Positions 1-8,291 are shown, numbered from the stretch's first letter. The stretch is DNA of 20,968 bases from Candidatus Shapirobacteria bacterium (GCA_030667285.1 DAOUWE010000002.1:1-20968), one strand, 5' to 3'. Numbers and translations are program-made. Notes: generated by a model not told the origin, from the sequence alone.

Positions 1-701
1 AACCACAGACTTGCCGAACCGGGATGCTTTTTCATCGTCAAACTGCCCTTATGATAGACTCTCGCCTTAAAACAATACCAGGACTCCCCTCCCACTCTTT
101 GTGCTTTAAGGTTTAGATCAACATCCTCATAGTAATACTTAAACCACTCATCATACCCGCCTAATTTCCAAAAAAAATCCTTATCAATCATAAAGACAGT
201 ACTAGCAGCAAAATCAATTCGACTATTTTTATCATATTGCCCAAAATCCTTCTTTCCACCTCCTCTTCCACCACCTACACCAAGGCAATATTTTCCTCCC
301 ACATTGTCTATTTGATCCCTTTCTTTGTAAAAAAGAATCTTGGGTTGCACTAACATCTTCTCTCTCTCGCCCACAAATTCAACCATTTCTCTTAAAAAAT
401 CCTTCTCGACTATAATGTCATTACTCAAAAAAACAATTTTCTTTCCCTTAGCTTTTTTAGCTCCGAAATTAAGACCTCCTGTAAAATAAACATTCTTTTC
501 CAATCTAAACAATTTCAATCTACTCTCTTTTTTATATCTTTCTTTCAAAAAAGAGTAACTATCATCAAAAGACCCATTGTCCACCACCACCACCTCAAAA
601 GACGGATAATCCGACTCAAGCACTGAATCAATACACTCTCCCACAAAATCTTTCCCATTGTAACTTGGTATCACCACTGAAACCAATTTTCTTTTAGACA
701 T
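1..701 (-). CDS. GT2 family glycosyltransferase, 3' end cut by window edge
   Basis: The ATG is at 701-699 and the frame stays open to the left edge, so about 233 codons are visible and the C-terminus is missing. The N-terminus reads MSKRKLVSVVIPSYNG, the usual opening strand of a GT-A fold. VVVVDNGSFDDS follows near residues 34-45, the metal-site region reads FLSNDIIV (a variant of DXD), and YYEDVDLNLK is the acceptor-side ED motif. Family-2 enzymes transfer a sugar from a nucleotide-sugar donor. The sugar and acceptor cannot be told from sequence, but rhamnosyltransferase-like O-antigen or polysaccharide enzymes are the closest general type. Its start overlaps the end of the upstream GT2 gene by 8 nt, so it is the fifth gene of a minus-strand operon beginning at 4763. 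No clear Shine-Dalgarno precedes it, so translational coupling is likely. Confidence 0.9.
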   Translation of the reverse strand, partial: MSKRKLVSVVIPSYNGKDFVGECIDSVLESDYPSFEVVVVDNGSFDDSYSFLKERYKKESRLKLFRLEKNVYFTGGLNFGAKKAKGKKIVFLSNDIIVEKDFLREMVEFVGEREKMLVQPKILFYKERDQIDNVGGKYCLGVGGGRGGGKKDFGQYDKNSRIDFAASTVFMIDKDFFWKLGGYDEWFKYYYEDVDLNLKAQRVGGESWYCFKARVYHKGSLTMKKHPGSASLW

Positions 702-1701
702 GTTTAAACCAAGAGAAACCTTTAACCAGTAAATCCCAAAAACCCAAATCTCCAAATATATATTTCTCTACCTCTGTGTTTTTCTTCCTCTGTTTTTTCA
801 ACATCCTTCTCTTTTTTATCGTTTTAAAAATATTTAAACAATTCCAAAAAAGACCCCTTGCTACCCCCCAACTCATCTTCCATCTTCCTTCCGGTAAAAA
901 TTTAAAACCCAAAACTAGCCACCCCAAAACATGCCCGGGAATCATCCACCACAGCATTTTACCCGACCCATTTTTCAACAAATAATTCAAATTATTCTTG
1001 GCTCCTTCATAAGCCACTCTCACCCGAGTTTCCTTACCCATACTGCTCTTCCCAAAATGCCAAATCTCTAGACTCGGCACGTAAAAAACCTCGTATCCTG
1101 CCAACCAAACCCGCCAACAAAGATCCGTTTCTTCCCCATAGATAAGATAATCCTCGTCAAACCCTCCCGCCCTCAAAAAAGCCTTTCTTTTTATCATCAT
1201 CCCCGCGCTTCTGGCCCCAAATATCAATCTTTCTTCCCCGTGCTTACTTTTCTCCTCTCCCACTCCAATCTCATAAGGAAAACCCAAAAAACTCAAAAAA
1301 TGCCCGGCCGTATCTATTTTTCCATCTTCCCTTAATAATCTGGCCTGTATTACCCCTACACTCTCATTCCTTTCAAAAAAACTCACTCCTATTTTAAAAA
1401 CATCTATCTTTACTTTTGTATCGACATCCAAAAAGAAAATATATTTTCCAAAAGATTTTCTAACTCCCACGTTCCTGGCTCTAGCCGGACCGTAATTCCC
1501 ATTCAGGTCTATTATTCTCACTCTTTTTTCTTTCTCATAAGAAGCCAAAATCTTTTTGTCCTCCTTGTTTGTTCCGTCATCCACTACCAAAATCTCAAAA
1601 TCTAAAATCCTAGACTTCAAAACTGAGTCCAAAATCCCTTGAATATATTTCCCCCCTTTATAAACCGGAACTATAACTGAAACTAAAACTTTCTTCTTCA
1701 T
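694..1701 (-). CDS. GT2 family glycosyltransferase with C-terminal membrane segment
   Basis: This 335-residue protein starts MKKKVLVSVIVPVYKG. The GT-A domain covers roughly residues 1-230 with LVVDDGTN, the metal-binding triad in FFLDVDTKV, and GEETDLCWR near residue 185. One hydrophobic segment lies near residues 248-270 (LWWMIPGHVLGWLVLGF) and a Lys/Arg-rich tail follows, suggesting that it is anchored at the inner face of the membrane. I chose the ATG at 1701 rather than the TTG at 1704. The ATG overlaps the upstream stop as TGATG and has AGGGGA 11 nt upstream (1718-1713). It is the fourth gene of the GT2 operon. It shares the same domain plan with the two upstream genes, so they are probably ancient paralogs with different acceptor or linkage specificity. 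A role in surface polysaccharide synthesis is inferred. Confidence 0.92.
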   Translation of the reverse strand: MKKKVLVSVIVPVYKGGKYIQGILDSVLKSRILDFEILVVDDGTNKEDKKILASYEKEKRVRIIDLNGNYGPARARNVGVRKSFGKYIFFLDVDTKVKIDVFKIGVSFFERNESVGVIQARLLREDGKIDTAGHFLSFLGFPYEIGVGEEKSKHGEERLIFGARSAGMMIKRKAFLRAGGFDEDYLIYGEETDLCWRVWLAGYEVFYVPSLEIWHFGKSSMGKETRVRVAYEGAKNNLNYLLKNGSGKMLWWMIPGHVLGWLVLGFKFLPEGRWKMSWGVARGLFWNCLNIFKTIKKRRMLKKQRKKNTEVEKYIFGDLGFWDLLVKGFSWFKHV

Positions 1702-2744
1702 CAAAATGGTTTTCCCCTAATATAAAACCAAGCCTTGCGAAAATAATATTCAAGTCCTCTTTTTGTCCCCACCAACAAGAACAGTTTTTCATCATCAATC
1801 TTTCTTTCCTTCTGTATTATCCTCCTCTTTTTAATCACCCCCGGCCAATTAAAAAGATTCCAGGCTACTCCGCGCCCTATCTCCACTGCTCCCTTAATCT
1901 CTCCCCTTAAAAGCAAAAAGAAGGCCAAAAACAACCAAGACCCCACATTAAAAGGAACTATCCACCACACTCTCCTGTTTCCAAGATTTTTCAACAGGGT
2001 CCTTATTGTATTTCGACATCCAAAATAATAGTTACGATAAAGTTCCCTGTTCTTCTTATAAAATTCCTTTTTCTCTTCTGTTCCACAGACATGCCAGACT
2101 ACTATTTCCGGCACAAAATAAACTTCATGTCCCGAAAGCCAGGTTCTCCAGGCCAAATCCGTATCTTCACAATAGAAAAAATAATCATTATCAAACCCTC
2201 CTATTTTGTCAAAAACACTCTTTCTGCACCAAGCCCCGGCCATCTTTAAACTAAAAATCTTGTCATACCTATCAAACTGCCCCTCGTCTTTCACTCCTTG
2301 CACCCTCTCGGCTAAAAAACCAAAATTAGAAAACAAATCTCCCACAGAATCAAACAGGTCGGTTCCCATTCTTAAAAGCTTTACTTGAAAAGCCCCCGCT
2401 TTTTTGTGCTTTTCAAAAAAATCTATCCCTTTTTTATACCACCCTTGGGCCAATTTTGTGTCATTGTCTACGAAAAACAAATACTTCCCTTGAGTATTTT
2501 TTACCCCAATGTTTCTTGCCTCTGCTCCTCCTAAATTTCTATCCAAAGTTATTATCTTTAGTCTTCTTTCTCCTCCAAATTTTTTATTCACTATTTCCAT
2601 CCCCCTATCCTGGGATCCATTGTCCACCAATACGACCTCATATCCTCTGTCTTTTTCCAAAAAAATCGACTTCAAGCACCTCTCTATAAACCTTTCCCCG
2701 TTGAAACTGCTAATCACAACTGAAACTAAAACTTTTTTTTTCAT
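1701..2744 (-). CDS. GT2 family glycosyltransferase with C-terminal membrane segment
   Basis: The protein has 347 residues. The GT-A motifs are VSVVISSFNG, VVLVDNGSQD, the DXD triad in FFVDNDTKLA and YCEDTDLAWR. A hydrophobic segment (VWWIVPFNVGSWLFLAFFLLL) lies near residues 267-288, followed by a basic stretch (KKRRIIQKERKIDD) and a short C-terminal domain ending GKPF. The next gene upstream has the same C-terminal plan (KKRRKIQRERIIDD, then GRPF), so these two are the closest paralogs in the cluster. The start overlaps the upstream stop by 1 nt (TAATG), and AGGGAG lies 9 nt before the ATG (2759-2754). It is the third gene of the minus-strand GT2 operon. The sugar and acceptor are unknown. 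Confidence 0.93.
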   Translation of the reverse strand: MKKKVLVSVVISSFNGERFIERCLKSIFLEKDRGYEVVLVDNGSQDRGMEIVNKKFGGERRLKIITLDRNLGGAEARNIGVKNTQGKYLFFVDNDTKLAQGWYKKGIDFFEKHKKAGAFQVKLLRMGTDLFDSVGDLFSNFGFLAERVQGVKDEGQFDRYDKIFSLKMAGAWCRKSVFDKIGGFDNDYFFYCEDTDLAWRTWLSGHEVYFVPEIVVWHVCGTEEKKEFYKKNRELYRNYYFGCRNTIRTLLKNLGNRRVWWIVPFNVGSWLFLAFFLLLRGEIKGAVEIGRGVAWNLFNWPGVIKKRRIIQKERKIDDEKLFLLVGTKRGLEYYFRKAWFYIRGKPF

Positions 2745-3796
2745 TAAAAAGGTCTCCCTAATATATAATTAACTCCTTTACCAAGATACCAAAAAGGATC
2801 CCTAGATATTCCCACCAATGAAAAAACCTCTTTGTCATCAATTATCCTCTCTCTTTGTATTTTTCTCCTCTTTTTAAAGATTTTTCTCAAGTTGATTACA
2901 TTCCACCAAACAGCTTTTGGTATAGCCATAGCTCTTTTAAACTCAAACCTTAAAAAAAACATCGCCCCCAAAATCGACCAACAAAAGATGTTAACCGGAA
3001 GTATGAAAAACAAGTTCACAATCTCTAAATTTTTAATTAAAGTTGTAATCATGTTCCTGCATCCCAAATAACTGGCCTGATACATCCTGTTTCTTTTTCT
3101 ATAGTAATCCAAATCCTTCTCCTCTGTTCCAAAAGCGTGGTACACCACTATTTCCGGCGCAAATAAAACTTCATAACCCATCAACCAATACCTCCAACAC
3201 AAGTCCGGTTCTTCCCAATAAAAAAAATAATCTTCATCAAATCCACCCAAGTCCAAAAAGGTCTTTCTTTTAAACAAGGCCGAAGCAATATTTAAAGAAA
3301 ATATTTTCTCCACTTTGTCAAACTGTCCCTTGTCTTCAACCGACCTTGATCTTTCTGCCAAAAATCCGAATCGACTAAGATAGTCTCCCGCATAATTGAA
3401 TCTATTCGTTCCCATCGTCAAAAGTTTCGGTTGTGCCATTCCAAATCCCTCATTTTCTTTTATAAATTTCAATGTTTTTCTGTACCACCCCTTCTCTATC
3501 TTTGTATCATTATCCAGTATTAAAATATATTCTCCCTTGCTTTTCTTCACTCCCAAATTTCTAACCTCGGCAGGGCCAATATTCTTTTTTATTTCTATTA
3601 CTCTCAGTCTCTTATTTACTCCAAACCTTTTCTTCACAAACTCCAAACTTCCATCATTTGAACCATTGTCAATAAATACCATTTCAAACCGCCCACTTTC
3701 CGACAAAATAGAATCAAGACACCTCTTCAAAAACTTCTTCCCATTATAACTAATGGTTACCACTGACAACTTGGGTCTATTTTCTTTTCCGGCCAT
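2744..3796 (-). CDS. GT2 family glycosyltransferase with C-terminal membrane segment
   Basis: The protein has 350 residues. Visible GT2 motifs are LSVVTISYNGKKF at the N-terminus, MVFIDNGSNDGS, the metal triad in LILDNDTKIE and YWEEPDLCWR, with the acidic pair retained as EE. A hydrophobic segment LFFILPVNIFCWSILGAMFFL lies near residues 270-291 and a basic tail ending GRPF follows, matching the neighbour downstream. The ATG overlaps the previous gene by 20 nt, and I see no good Shine-Dalgarno, so re-initiation coupled to the upstream gene is likely. It is the second gene of the operon. It is probably a polysaccharide or O-antigen-type sugar transferase acting at the cytoplasmic face, but the specificity cannot be read from sequence. 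Confidence 0.93.
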   Translation of the reverse strand: MAGKENRPKLSVVTISYNGKKFLKRCLDSILSESGRFEMVFIDNGSNDGSLEFVKKRFGVNKRLRVIEIKKNIGPAEVRNLGVKKSKGEYILILDNDTKIEKGWYRKTLKFIKENEGFGMAQPKLLTMGTNRFNYAGDYLSRFGFLAERSRSVEDKGQFDKVEKIFSLNIASALFKRKTFLDLGGFDEDYFFYWEEPDLCWRYWLMGYEVLFAPEIVVYHAFGTEEKDLDYYRKRNRMYQASYLGCRNMITTLIKNLEIVNLFFILPVNIFCWSILGAMFFLRFEFKRAMAIPKAVWWNVINLRKIFKKRRKIQRERIIDDKEVFSLVGISRDPFWYLGKGVNYILGRPF

Positions 3797-4763
3797 ATTT
3801 TAAAAAACCACTAACTGTTCCTTCCCACCCACCCAACCAATCCAGATTTTTTGTTTCTATTGTTTTATAAACCCAATATCCATTCAGAAACAACAAATAG
3901 GTCAAAAACTTCACCATATAATCCGGCCTTGGTTTGTAAACATGTCGAAAATAAAACCTAAAAAAGTTCTCCATTCTTTCTTTAGCTCGGGTTCTTCTGG
4001 GATACACCCCTCCTCTTGATATATTATGATGCACTTTCACCTTTGAACTAAAAACCAATTTATAACCCAACTCCGCCACTCTTTTAGCCAAATCCAATTC
4101 ACACCACTCAGCCACCTTTGTATACCTATAATCAAATCCACCCACTTTTTTCACCAAATCTCTCCTCAATGTCATGTTGCAAGCCTCCAAATAATCCACT
4201 TCTTTCAATCCTTTTATTCTCAAAGAACTCCTAAAATTAGATCCCGGCGACCAAGCCCCGCTCTTAAAAAGTCTTCCCACTTCATGCTTGCCCCCTTCTA
4301 AAAACCATCTGTTCCAAATCCACCCCAAAACCTTCCACAGTCCTCCTTTGTCATAAAAAGAAAAAACATCTCTGCCGGAAATCAATTCTTTTTTCACCAA
4401 GGTCGGCCCCGACAACCCTCCCACATCCCGTAGGTTTTCATCCATTATCTCCACTATCGACTTGGCCCAGTTTCTTGAAACCACCACATCATCATCTATC
4501 CAAGACACCAACTCACCATTTGCTTCTCGCCAACCCCTATCCCGCACCCTGGAAAGCTCTTTTCCTCGATAAACCACCTTCTTAATTTTCAATCTCTTGC
4601 CATATTCTTCAATCACCCTGTTGGTCGTATCTTTTGATCCCCCATCTATAATCACTACTTCAAAACCCTTATAGCTCTGTCCAGCCAGGCTTTCCAAACA
4701 TTCCCCCAAACTCTCCCCTCTCTCATAAGTACAAACTACTACTGAAAGCTTAACCTTCCTCAT
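3777..4763 (-). CDS. GT2 family glycosyltransferase, first gene of the operon
   Basis: The protein has 328 residues. It starts LSVVVCTYERGESLGECLESL and continues VVIIDGGSKDTTN, SWIDDDVVVSRNW (DDD metal triad), YLEACNMTLRRDLVKKVGGFD and EWCELDLAKRV, all normal GT2 landmarks. Unlike the three downstream paralogs it lacks the conserved WW.(I/V)P transmembrane segment. It has only a moderately hydrophobic stretch (VKFLTYLLFLNGYWVY) near residues 283-299. It heads the operon: a -10-like TATACT lies only 5 nt before the ATG, so its mRNA is predicted to be leaderless. It is divergent from the radical SAM gene, with only 19 nt between the two start codons. The acceptor and sugar are unknown. Confidence 0.92.
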   Translation of the reverse strand: MRKVKLSVVVCTYERGESLGECLESLAGQSYKGFEVVIIDGGSKDTTNRVIEEYGKRLKIKKVVYRGKELSRVRDRGWREANGELVSWIDDDVVVSRNWAKSIVEIMDENLRDVGGLSGPTLVKKELISGRDVFSFYDKGGLWKVLGWIWNRWFLEGGKHEVGRLFKSGAWSPGSNFRSSLRIKGLKEVDYLEACNMTLRRDLVKKVGGFDYRYTKVAEWCELDLAKRVAELGYKLVFSSKVKVHHNISRGGVYPRRTRAKERMENFFRFYFRHVYKPRPDYMVKFLTYLLFLNGYWVYKTIETKNLDWLGGWEGTVSGFLKYGRKRK

Positions 4764-4782
4764 TACCTAGTATACTAAGAAA
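4764..4782. promoter_or_regulatory. 19-nt bidirectional promoter with palindromic -10
   Basis: The whole spacer between two divergent ATGs is 19 nt. It contains the perfect palindrome TAGTATACTA (4768-4777), which gives TATACT on both strands. The gaps to the ATGs are 6 nt on the plus strand (4783) and 5 nt on the minus strand (4763), so transcription should begin at or next to each start codon. The two promoters share the same bases and the -35 regions would lie inside the opposite coding sequences. Competition between the two directions is inferred. Confidence 0.65.
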
Positions 4783-5805
4783 ATGCCCACCAAACTCATT
4801 AAATACATCAAAGCCGTCTACTCCGCAAGTTTTATTCAAAAAAACTTAAAATTTCTCTCTTCATCTCCTCTTTATTATGCTGTTCTAAAAACAATAATCA
4901 AAAAACAATCTAAAAAGGATCGGTCCGGTCCCTACAATCTTCTTATTGAAACCTCTTCTTCTTGCAACGCTCGCTGTCTTATGTGTCCCCACTCTTTTAT
5001 GAAAAGAAAAAGGCAAATTATGACCTCTGTGATTTTTGAAAAAATCATTACTCGTCTCAAAAAAGAAAAACCCCTTATTAATAAGGTTATTCTCTCCGGT
5101 TTTGGAGAACCCTTCCTTGATCGTCACTTCCTTGATCGTTTGGAAAAAATAAAAAACCTGGGCTATCATGTTCGTTTCTACACCAATGCCTCTCTTCTAA
5201 CTAAAAAAATCGCCCAAAAATTAATCGACCTTGGCCTGGACGAATTAAACATTAGCCTCAACGGAACTACTCCCTCTCAATACAAAAAAATCATGGGGTT
5301 AAATTACACTCAAACCATCAAAAACATAAATCAGCTTTTAAAACTCAAAAGACAAAGAAAATCTCCTTTTCCTAAAGTTCAAATAAGCTCTATTATTATC
5401 AAAGAAAATGAAAAATCCATTCAAAAACATCTAAAAACTTGGCAAAGAAAAGCCGATTCGGTTACTGTCTCTTTGGCCCACGAATGGGGAGGAACAATCA
5501 AACTAAGATCCAAAAAAAAATTCAAAAAAACCTCAAAAACCTACCCCTGTCGCTCCCTTTGGCACACTCTGGTCATTGATTCTTCAGGAAACTTTGTCAT
5601 CTGCTGTCGAGACTATGAATCCAAATTCAAACTAGGAAATATAAAAACTCATACCTTCAAAAAAGTAATCAATCATTCCGCCAGGCTAGTCTGGCAACGG
5701 CTTCATCTAAAATATTCCCGAGAAGCTCTTCCCCCCATCTGTCAAAAATGTAATTTCCCCTACCAAGATGGTCTGGAATGGCTTCTTCCAAGATTCACAG
5801 ACTGA
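4783..5805 (+). CDS. Radical SAM protein with SPASM-like C-terminal domain
   Basis: The 340-residue protein has the radical SAM 4Fe-4S motif C61-x3-C65-x2-C68 (SCNARCLMCPH). It also has the GFGEP-type motif (ILSGFGEPFLD) and the barrel strands VRFYTNASLL and LDELNISLNG. The C-terminal third has PCRSLWHTLVIDSSGNFVICCRD, LGNI and PPICQKC, the Cys arrangement of a SPASM/twitch domain that binds an auxiliary Fe-S cluster. Such proteins modify peptides or sugars, or act in cofactor pathways. No precursor peptide is evident next to it, and since it sits among glycosyltransferases a sugar or surface-polymer substrate is possible. It is predicted to be leaderless (TATACT 6 nt before the ATG). Its stop abuts the stop of the convergent GT2 gene with no gap. 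Confidence 0.88.
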   Translation: MPTKLIKYIKAVYSASFIQKNLKFLSSSPLYYAVLKTIIKKQSKKDRSGPYNLLIETSSSCNARCLMCPHSFMKRKRQIMTSVIFEKIITRLKKEKPLINKVILSGFGEPFLDRHFLDRLEKIKNLGYHVRFYTNASLLTKKIAQKLIDLGLDELNISLNGTTPSQYKKIMGLNYTQTIKNINQLLKLKRQRKSPFPKVQISSIIIKENEKSIQKHLKTWQRKADSVTVSLAHEWGGTIKLRSKKKFKKTSKTYPCRSLWHTLVIDSSGNFVICCRDYESKFKLGNIKTHTFKKVINHSARLVWQRLHLKYSREALPPICQKCNFPYQDGLEWLLPRFTD

Positions 5806-6822
5806 TTATTGCCCCTTGTCCATTCCAAAAAGATACCCTATTGTTCCCTTGATTCCGCTTCTTAACACCGCCACTGCATAAATCCAAAACATAAAAAAGC
5901 AAACCACCGGATGCCAAAACCAAGCCCAATCCTGAATCCTGGCAAATCCCTCCAGGGCCTCCAGTATCGGCCAAATCAGGGTTAAAGATGACAGTGAATA
6001 CAAAACTATCTTGAATTTATCTGTCTTCGGGTTATATAAAAAATATCTTCTCTTCCCATAATCATTCATATAAAGCTCTTTCATATATCTATACCTCTTT
6101 TTAAAGAACTTCAAAATACTCTCTCCGCTGATATGAATCACATCATTTTTTACCACTACGTACTTTTTGTAACCTTTTCTCACCAAATCCATGTTCACGT
6201 CGATATGGAAAAAGTTCTCTTCATCCACCTTGGCCTCCATTAATAATTTCCTCCAGATCAAAAATCCATTGGCTCCCACCGTCGGCAAGTTATCTTCCTC
6301 AAACTCTACCAAAAAATATTCCCCTTTGTCCCTCGCTACTCCGGACAGTGTCCACTCATCTGATGAATAAGACTGTCGATCCGCTCGACCCAAAAACCTA
6401 GCTACCGGATCATTCACCCCTATAAGCGAAAAGTAGCGGTTCAAAGATTTAGCTTCTTTCTGATGTCTGTACCTCCAGGTATAAACTCCTGTTGCTTCCG
6501 GCTCTTTTTCCAGACACTCCACCATCTTTTTAAGCCATCCTCTGTCAGGTAAAACATTGTCCTCATCCACCTCCAGCACCAACTCGTTTTTTGCTATCTT
6601 TAAAGCCACCGCCTTGGCCGCCTCTGGACTACCCGTGTTCTCCTTCACCACAACCACCCCATATCTTTCAAAAAGTTCTAGCGTTCCGTCCGTCGACCCC
6701 CCATCGGCTGCTATAATCTCTACCCCCCTCTGGTCATAATCCTGTTCTCTTATACTTCTCAAGCATCCGTCCTGTACCGCCCCTGCGTTCAAAGTAGCCA
6801 TTACCACCGAAACACTCTTCAT
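5806..6822 (-). CDS. GT2 family glycosyltransferase with C-terminal hydrophobic segments
   Basis: The protein has 338 residues from the ATG at 6822. It begins MKSVSVVMATLNAGAVQDGCLRS and continues IIAADGGSTDGT, LEVDEDNVLPDRGW (metal triad) and FHIDVNMDLVRKGYKK. Two C-terminal hydrophobic stretches are visible (IVLYSLSSLTLIWPILEAL and FWHPVVCFFMFWIYAVAVL), so it is probably membrane-associated. A TTG at 6837 would add five residues. I prefer the ATG because TGGTAGAAT, an extended -10, lies 5 nt before it, as in the neighbouring operon heads, and because the GT2 fold starts immediately. It is a single gene, convergent with the radical SAM gene and divergent from tgt. The substrate is unknown. 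Confidence 0.9.
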   Translation of the reverse strand: MKSVSVVMATLNAGAVQDGCLRSIREQDYDQRGVEIIAADGGSTDGTLELFERYGVVVVKENTGSPEAAKAVALKIAKNELVLEVDEDNVLPDRGWLKKMVECLEKEPEATGVYTWRYRHQKEAKSLNRYFSLIGVNDPVARFLGRADRQSYSSDEWTLSGVARDKGEYFLVEFEEDNLPTVGANGFLIWRKLLMEAKVDEENFFHIDVNMDLVRKGYKKYVVVKNDVIHISGESILKFFKKRYRYMKELYMNDYGKRRYFLYNPKTDKFKIVLYSLSSLTLIWPILEALEGFARIQDWAWFWHPVVCFFMFWIYAVAVLRSGIKGTIGYLFGMDKGQ

Positions 6823-6881
6823 AACCCATTCTACCAACTTTTCAAACTACAAAAAACTCTCTTGTTATACTCCTTCTACCC
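6823..6881. promoter_or_regulatory. Divergent promoters for the GT2 gene and tgt
   Basis: On the minus strand TAGAAT (6833-6828), preceded by TGG, sits 5 nt before the ATG at 6822. On the plus strand TATACT (6866-6871), preceded by TGT, sits 10 nt before the tgt ATG at 6882. Both carry the TGn extended -10 element. The minus-strand transcript is predicted to be leaderless and the tgt transcript to have a leader of only a few nucleotides. Confidence 0.6.
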
Positions 6882-7961
6882 ATGAAAAAACCAACTCATT
6901 TCAAAACCATCACCGGTCAAAAGCTAAAACTACCCATCTTCTTCCCTGACGCCACCCGTGCCGTTCTCAAAACCCTCGATTCTCAAGACATAAAAAACAC
7001 TCACACTCCCGGCATTCTGGTCAACACTTATCACCTCCATCAAAGACCCAGTACCTCCGTCATCAAATCCTGCAAAGGCATCCGTAACTTCATGTCTTGG
7101 AAAGGGGCCTGTATTTCCGATTCCGGCGGTTTTCAGGTTATGTCCATCGCCAAGCAAAATCCCAAAAGAAATCCCATTACCAACCGGGGCGTCACCTTTC
7201 ACCCTCCGGGGTCAAAAAAGGTTCTCTTCACCCCCCAAAAATGTATTCAAATCCAACTAGCTCTAAAAACTGACCTCATGGTCGTCCTCGACGACTTTAC
7301 TCCTCCGGGAGCTTCTAAAAAAACAGCCCGAGAAACGGTCGAACGCACCATTCTCTGGGCCAAAAAATGCAAAGAAGAATTCAAAAAACTCACCACCTTG
7401 CACAAACCTTACCTCATCGCCGTCGTCCAAGGAGGAGACCACTTGGATCTAAGAAAAGAGTGTACCCAACGCCTCGTAGAAATTGGTTTTGACGGGTTAG
7501 GCTATGGCGGCTGGCCCCTTAAAAAAAACGGCACTTTCAATTACGAAGTAGCCGAAACTATCAAAAAACACACTCCTGAAAACTACCTCCTTTACGGTCT
7601 GGGTATCGGCAAGCCCGACGAAATAGCCAAACTAGTTCAAGAAGGTTGGCACATTTTCGACTGTGTTCTCCCCACTCGCGACGCTCGTCATCGCCGTCTC
7701 TACGTCTACAACGCCAGCTCAATAAACCAAATTGATCTGACAAATAAAAAATTCTTCTCTTACTTCACTCCTACTAAAGAAAAATATTATCGTGATCACT
7801 CTCCGGTCTCCACTGCCTGCGACTGCTTACTCTGTAAAAACTACACCCGTTCCTACCTCCACCATTTGTTTAAACTCAAAGAGGTTACCGCCCAACGCCT
7901 CGCCACCATTCACAACCTAAGGTTCTATTCCCTCCTCATGCAAAAACTTCAAAACCCCTAG
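6882..7961 (+). CDS. tgt: Divergent tRNA-guanine transglycosylase
   Basis: The 359-residue protein belongs to the TGT family, which exchanges guanine for a 7-deazaguanine base at a tRNA position (G34 in bacteria). The general-base Asp is in ISDSGGFQVMS (D80). The nucleophile Asp is in FDCVLPTRDARH (D260). The zinc site is C313-x-C315-x2-C318 with H344, spaced as in bacterial TGT. VVQGG is present at 181-185. The substrate-pocket segment reads GLGYGGWPL instead of the common GGL.VGE, so it belongs to a divergent branch. The Tgt family assignment is secure, but base and tRNA specificity are not. No queuosine synthesis genes are visible nearby, so it may use salvaged base. It ends 5 nt before the convergent Cys-rich gene. 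Confidence 0.9.
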   Translation: MKKPTHFKTITGQKLKLPIFFPDATRAVLKTLDSQDIKNTHTPGILVNTYHLHQRPSTSVIKSCKGIRNFMSWKGACISDSGGFQVMSIAKQNPKRNPITNRGVTFHPPGSKKVLFTPQKCIQIQLALKTDLMVVLDDFTPPGASKKTARETVERTILWAKKCKEEFKKLTTLHKPYLIAVVQGGDHLDLRKECTQRLVEIGFDGLGYGGWPLKKNGTFNYEVAETIKKHTPENYLLYGLGIGKPDEIAKLVQEGWHIFDCVLPTRDARHRRLYVYNASSINQIDLTNKKFFSYFTPTKEKYYRDHSPVSTACDCLLCKNYTRSYLHHLFKLKEVTAQRLATIHNLRFYSLLMQKLQNP

Positions 7962-7966
7962 CTTTT

Positions 7967-8200
7967 TCAACCCTTTATTATCCTGTGCATCCTACACGCC
8001 TGACCCATTTTTCTATGAAAACAAGGGCGGCCATCATCCATACACCTTCTTTCAACAGCCTCACCAACCAAACGATCAGCTACTTCTTCACCAAGGGACC
8101 TTGTCGCCCCAAGGATATACTGACGTTCTACTTCAAAACCTAAAAATCTGTTCTTACAACCTCGTGGCACGCTTTCTTCATTTTTTTCTTCGTTACTCAT
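7967..8200 (-). CDS. Small Cys-rich protein of unknown function, copy A
   Basis: This 77-residue protein is not recognised. It is a clear paralog of the gene at 8328-8576: 44 of 74 ungapped positions are identical by hand alignment. Conserved blocks are MS.EEKN.E.VP, C.NRFLGF.VE.Q.I, LGEE, LV.EA.ERRC, PC..R and GQACRMH.I. All four Cys of copy A (C15, C53, C60, C69) and His72 are kept in copy B, which suggests a metal site or disulfide scaffold. Many differences inside conserved residues are synonymous (for example AAC/AAT for Asn and GGT/GGC for Gly), which supports a real selected protein. The ATG follows the stop of a 29-codon leaderless ORF as TAG-C-ATG, so its translation is probably coupled to that ORF. 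Confidence 0.75.
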   Translation of the reverse strand: MSNEEKNEESVPRGCKNRFLGFEVERQYILGATRSLGEEVADRLVGEAVERRCMDDGRPCFHRKMGQACRMHRIIKG

Positions 8201-8201
8201 G

Positions 8202-8291
8202 CTAAAAATTACTTTCTTTAACTCGCTCCATCACAAACATAAAACCAAACTCTTCTATAACAATATCCCTAACTCTACTTAGAATTTCCAT
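8202..8291 (-). CDS. Predicted 29-residue leaderless ORF upstream of copy A
   Basis: The ORF starts at ATG 8291-8289 and ends with TAG at 8204-8202, one base before the ATG of copy A. The product reads MEILSRVRDIVIEEFGFMFV and then ERVKESNF-type residues, with no recognised domain. It is supported by position rather than by homology: a near-perfect extended -10 (TGGTATAAT, 8305-8297) lies 5 nt upstream, exactly the spacing seen before the annotated operon heads here. It could be a small protein, or a leader ORF that delivers ribosomes to copy A. An alternative is that copy A truly begins here with a frameshift, but the frames do not join without a 1-nt change. Confidence 0.45.
   Translation of the reverse strand: MEILSRVRDIVIEEFGFMFVMERVKESNF

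Noticed and set aside
1702..1704. TTG start for the second GT2 gene
   Set aside because: The ATG at 1701 is one codon later, overlaps the upstream stop and has a better-placed Shine-Dalgarno.
8202..8291. Acyl-carrier-protein N-terminus in the 29-codon ORF
   Set aside because: A few residues resemble one, but there is no DSL phosphopantetheine motif and the similarity is too short to support.
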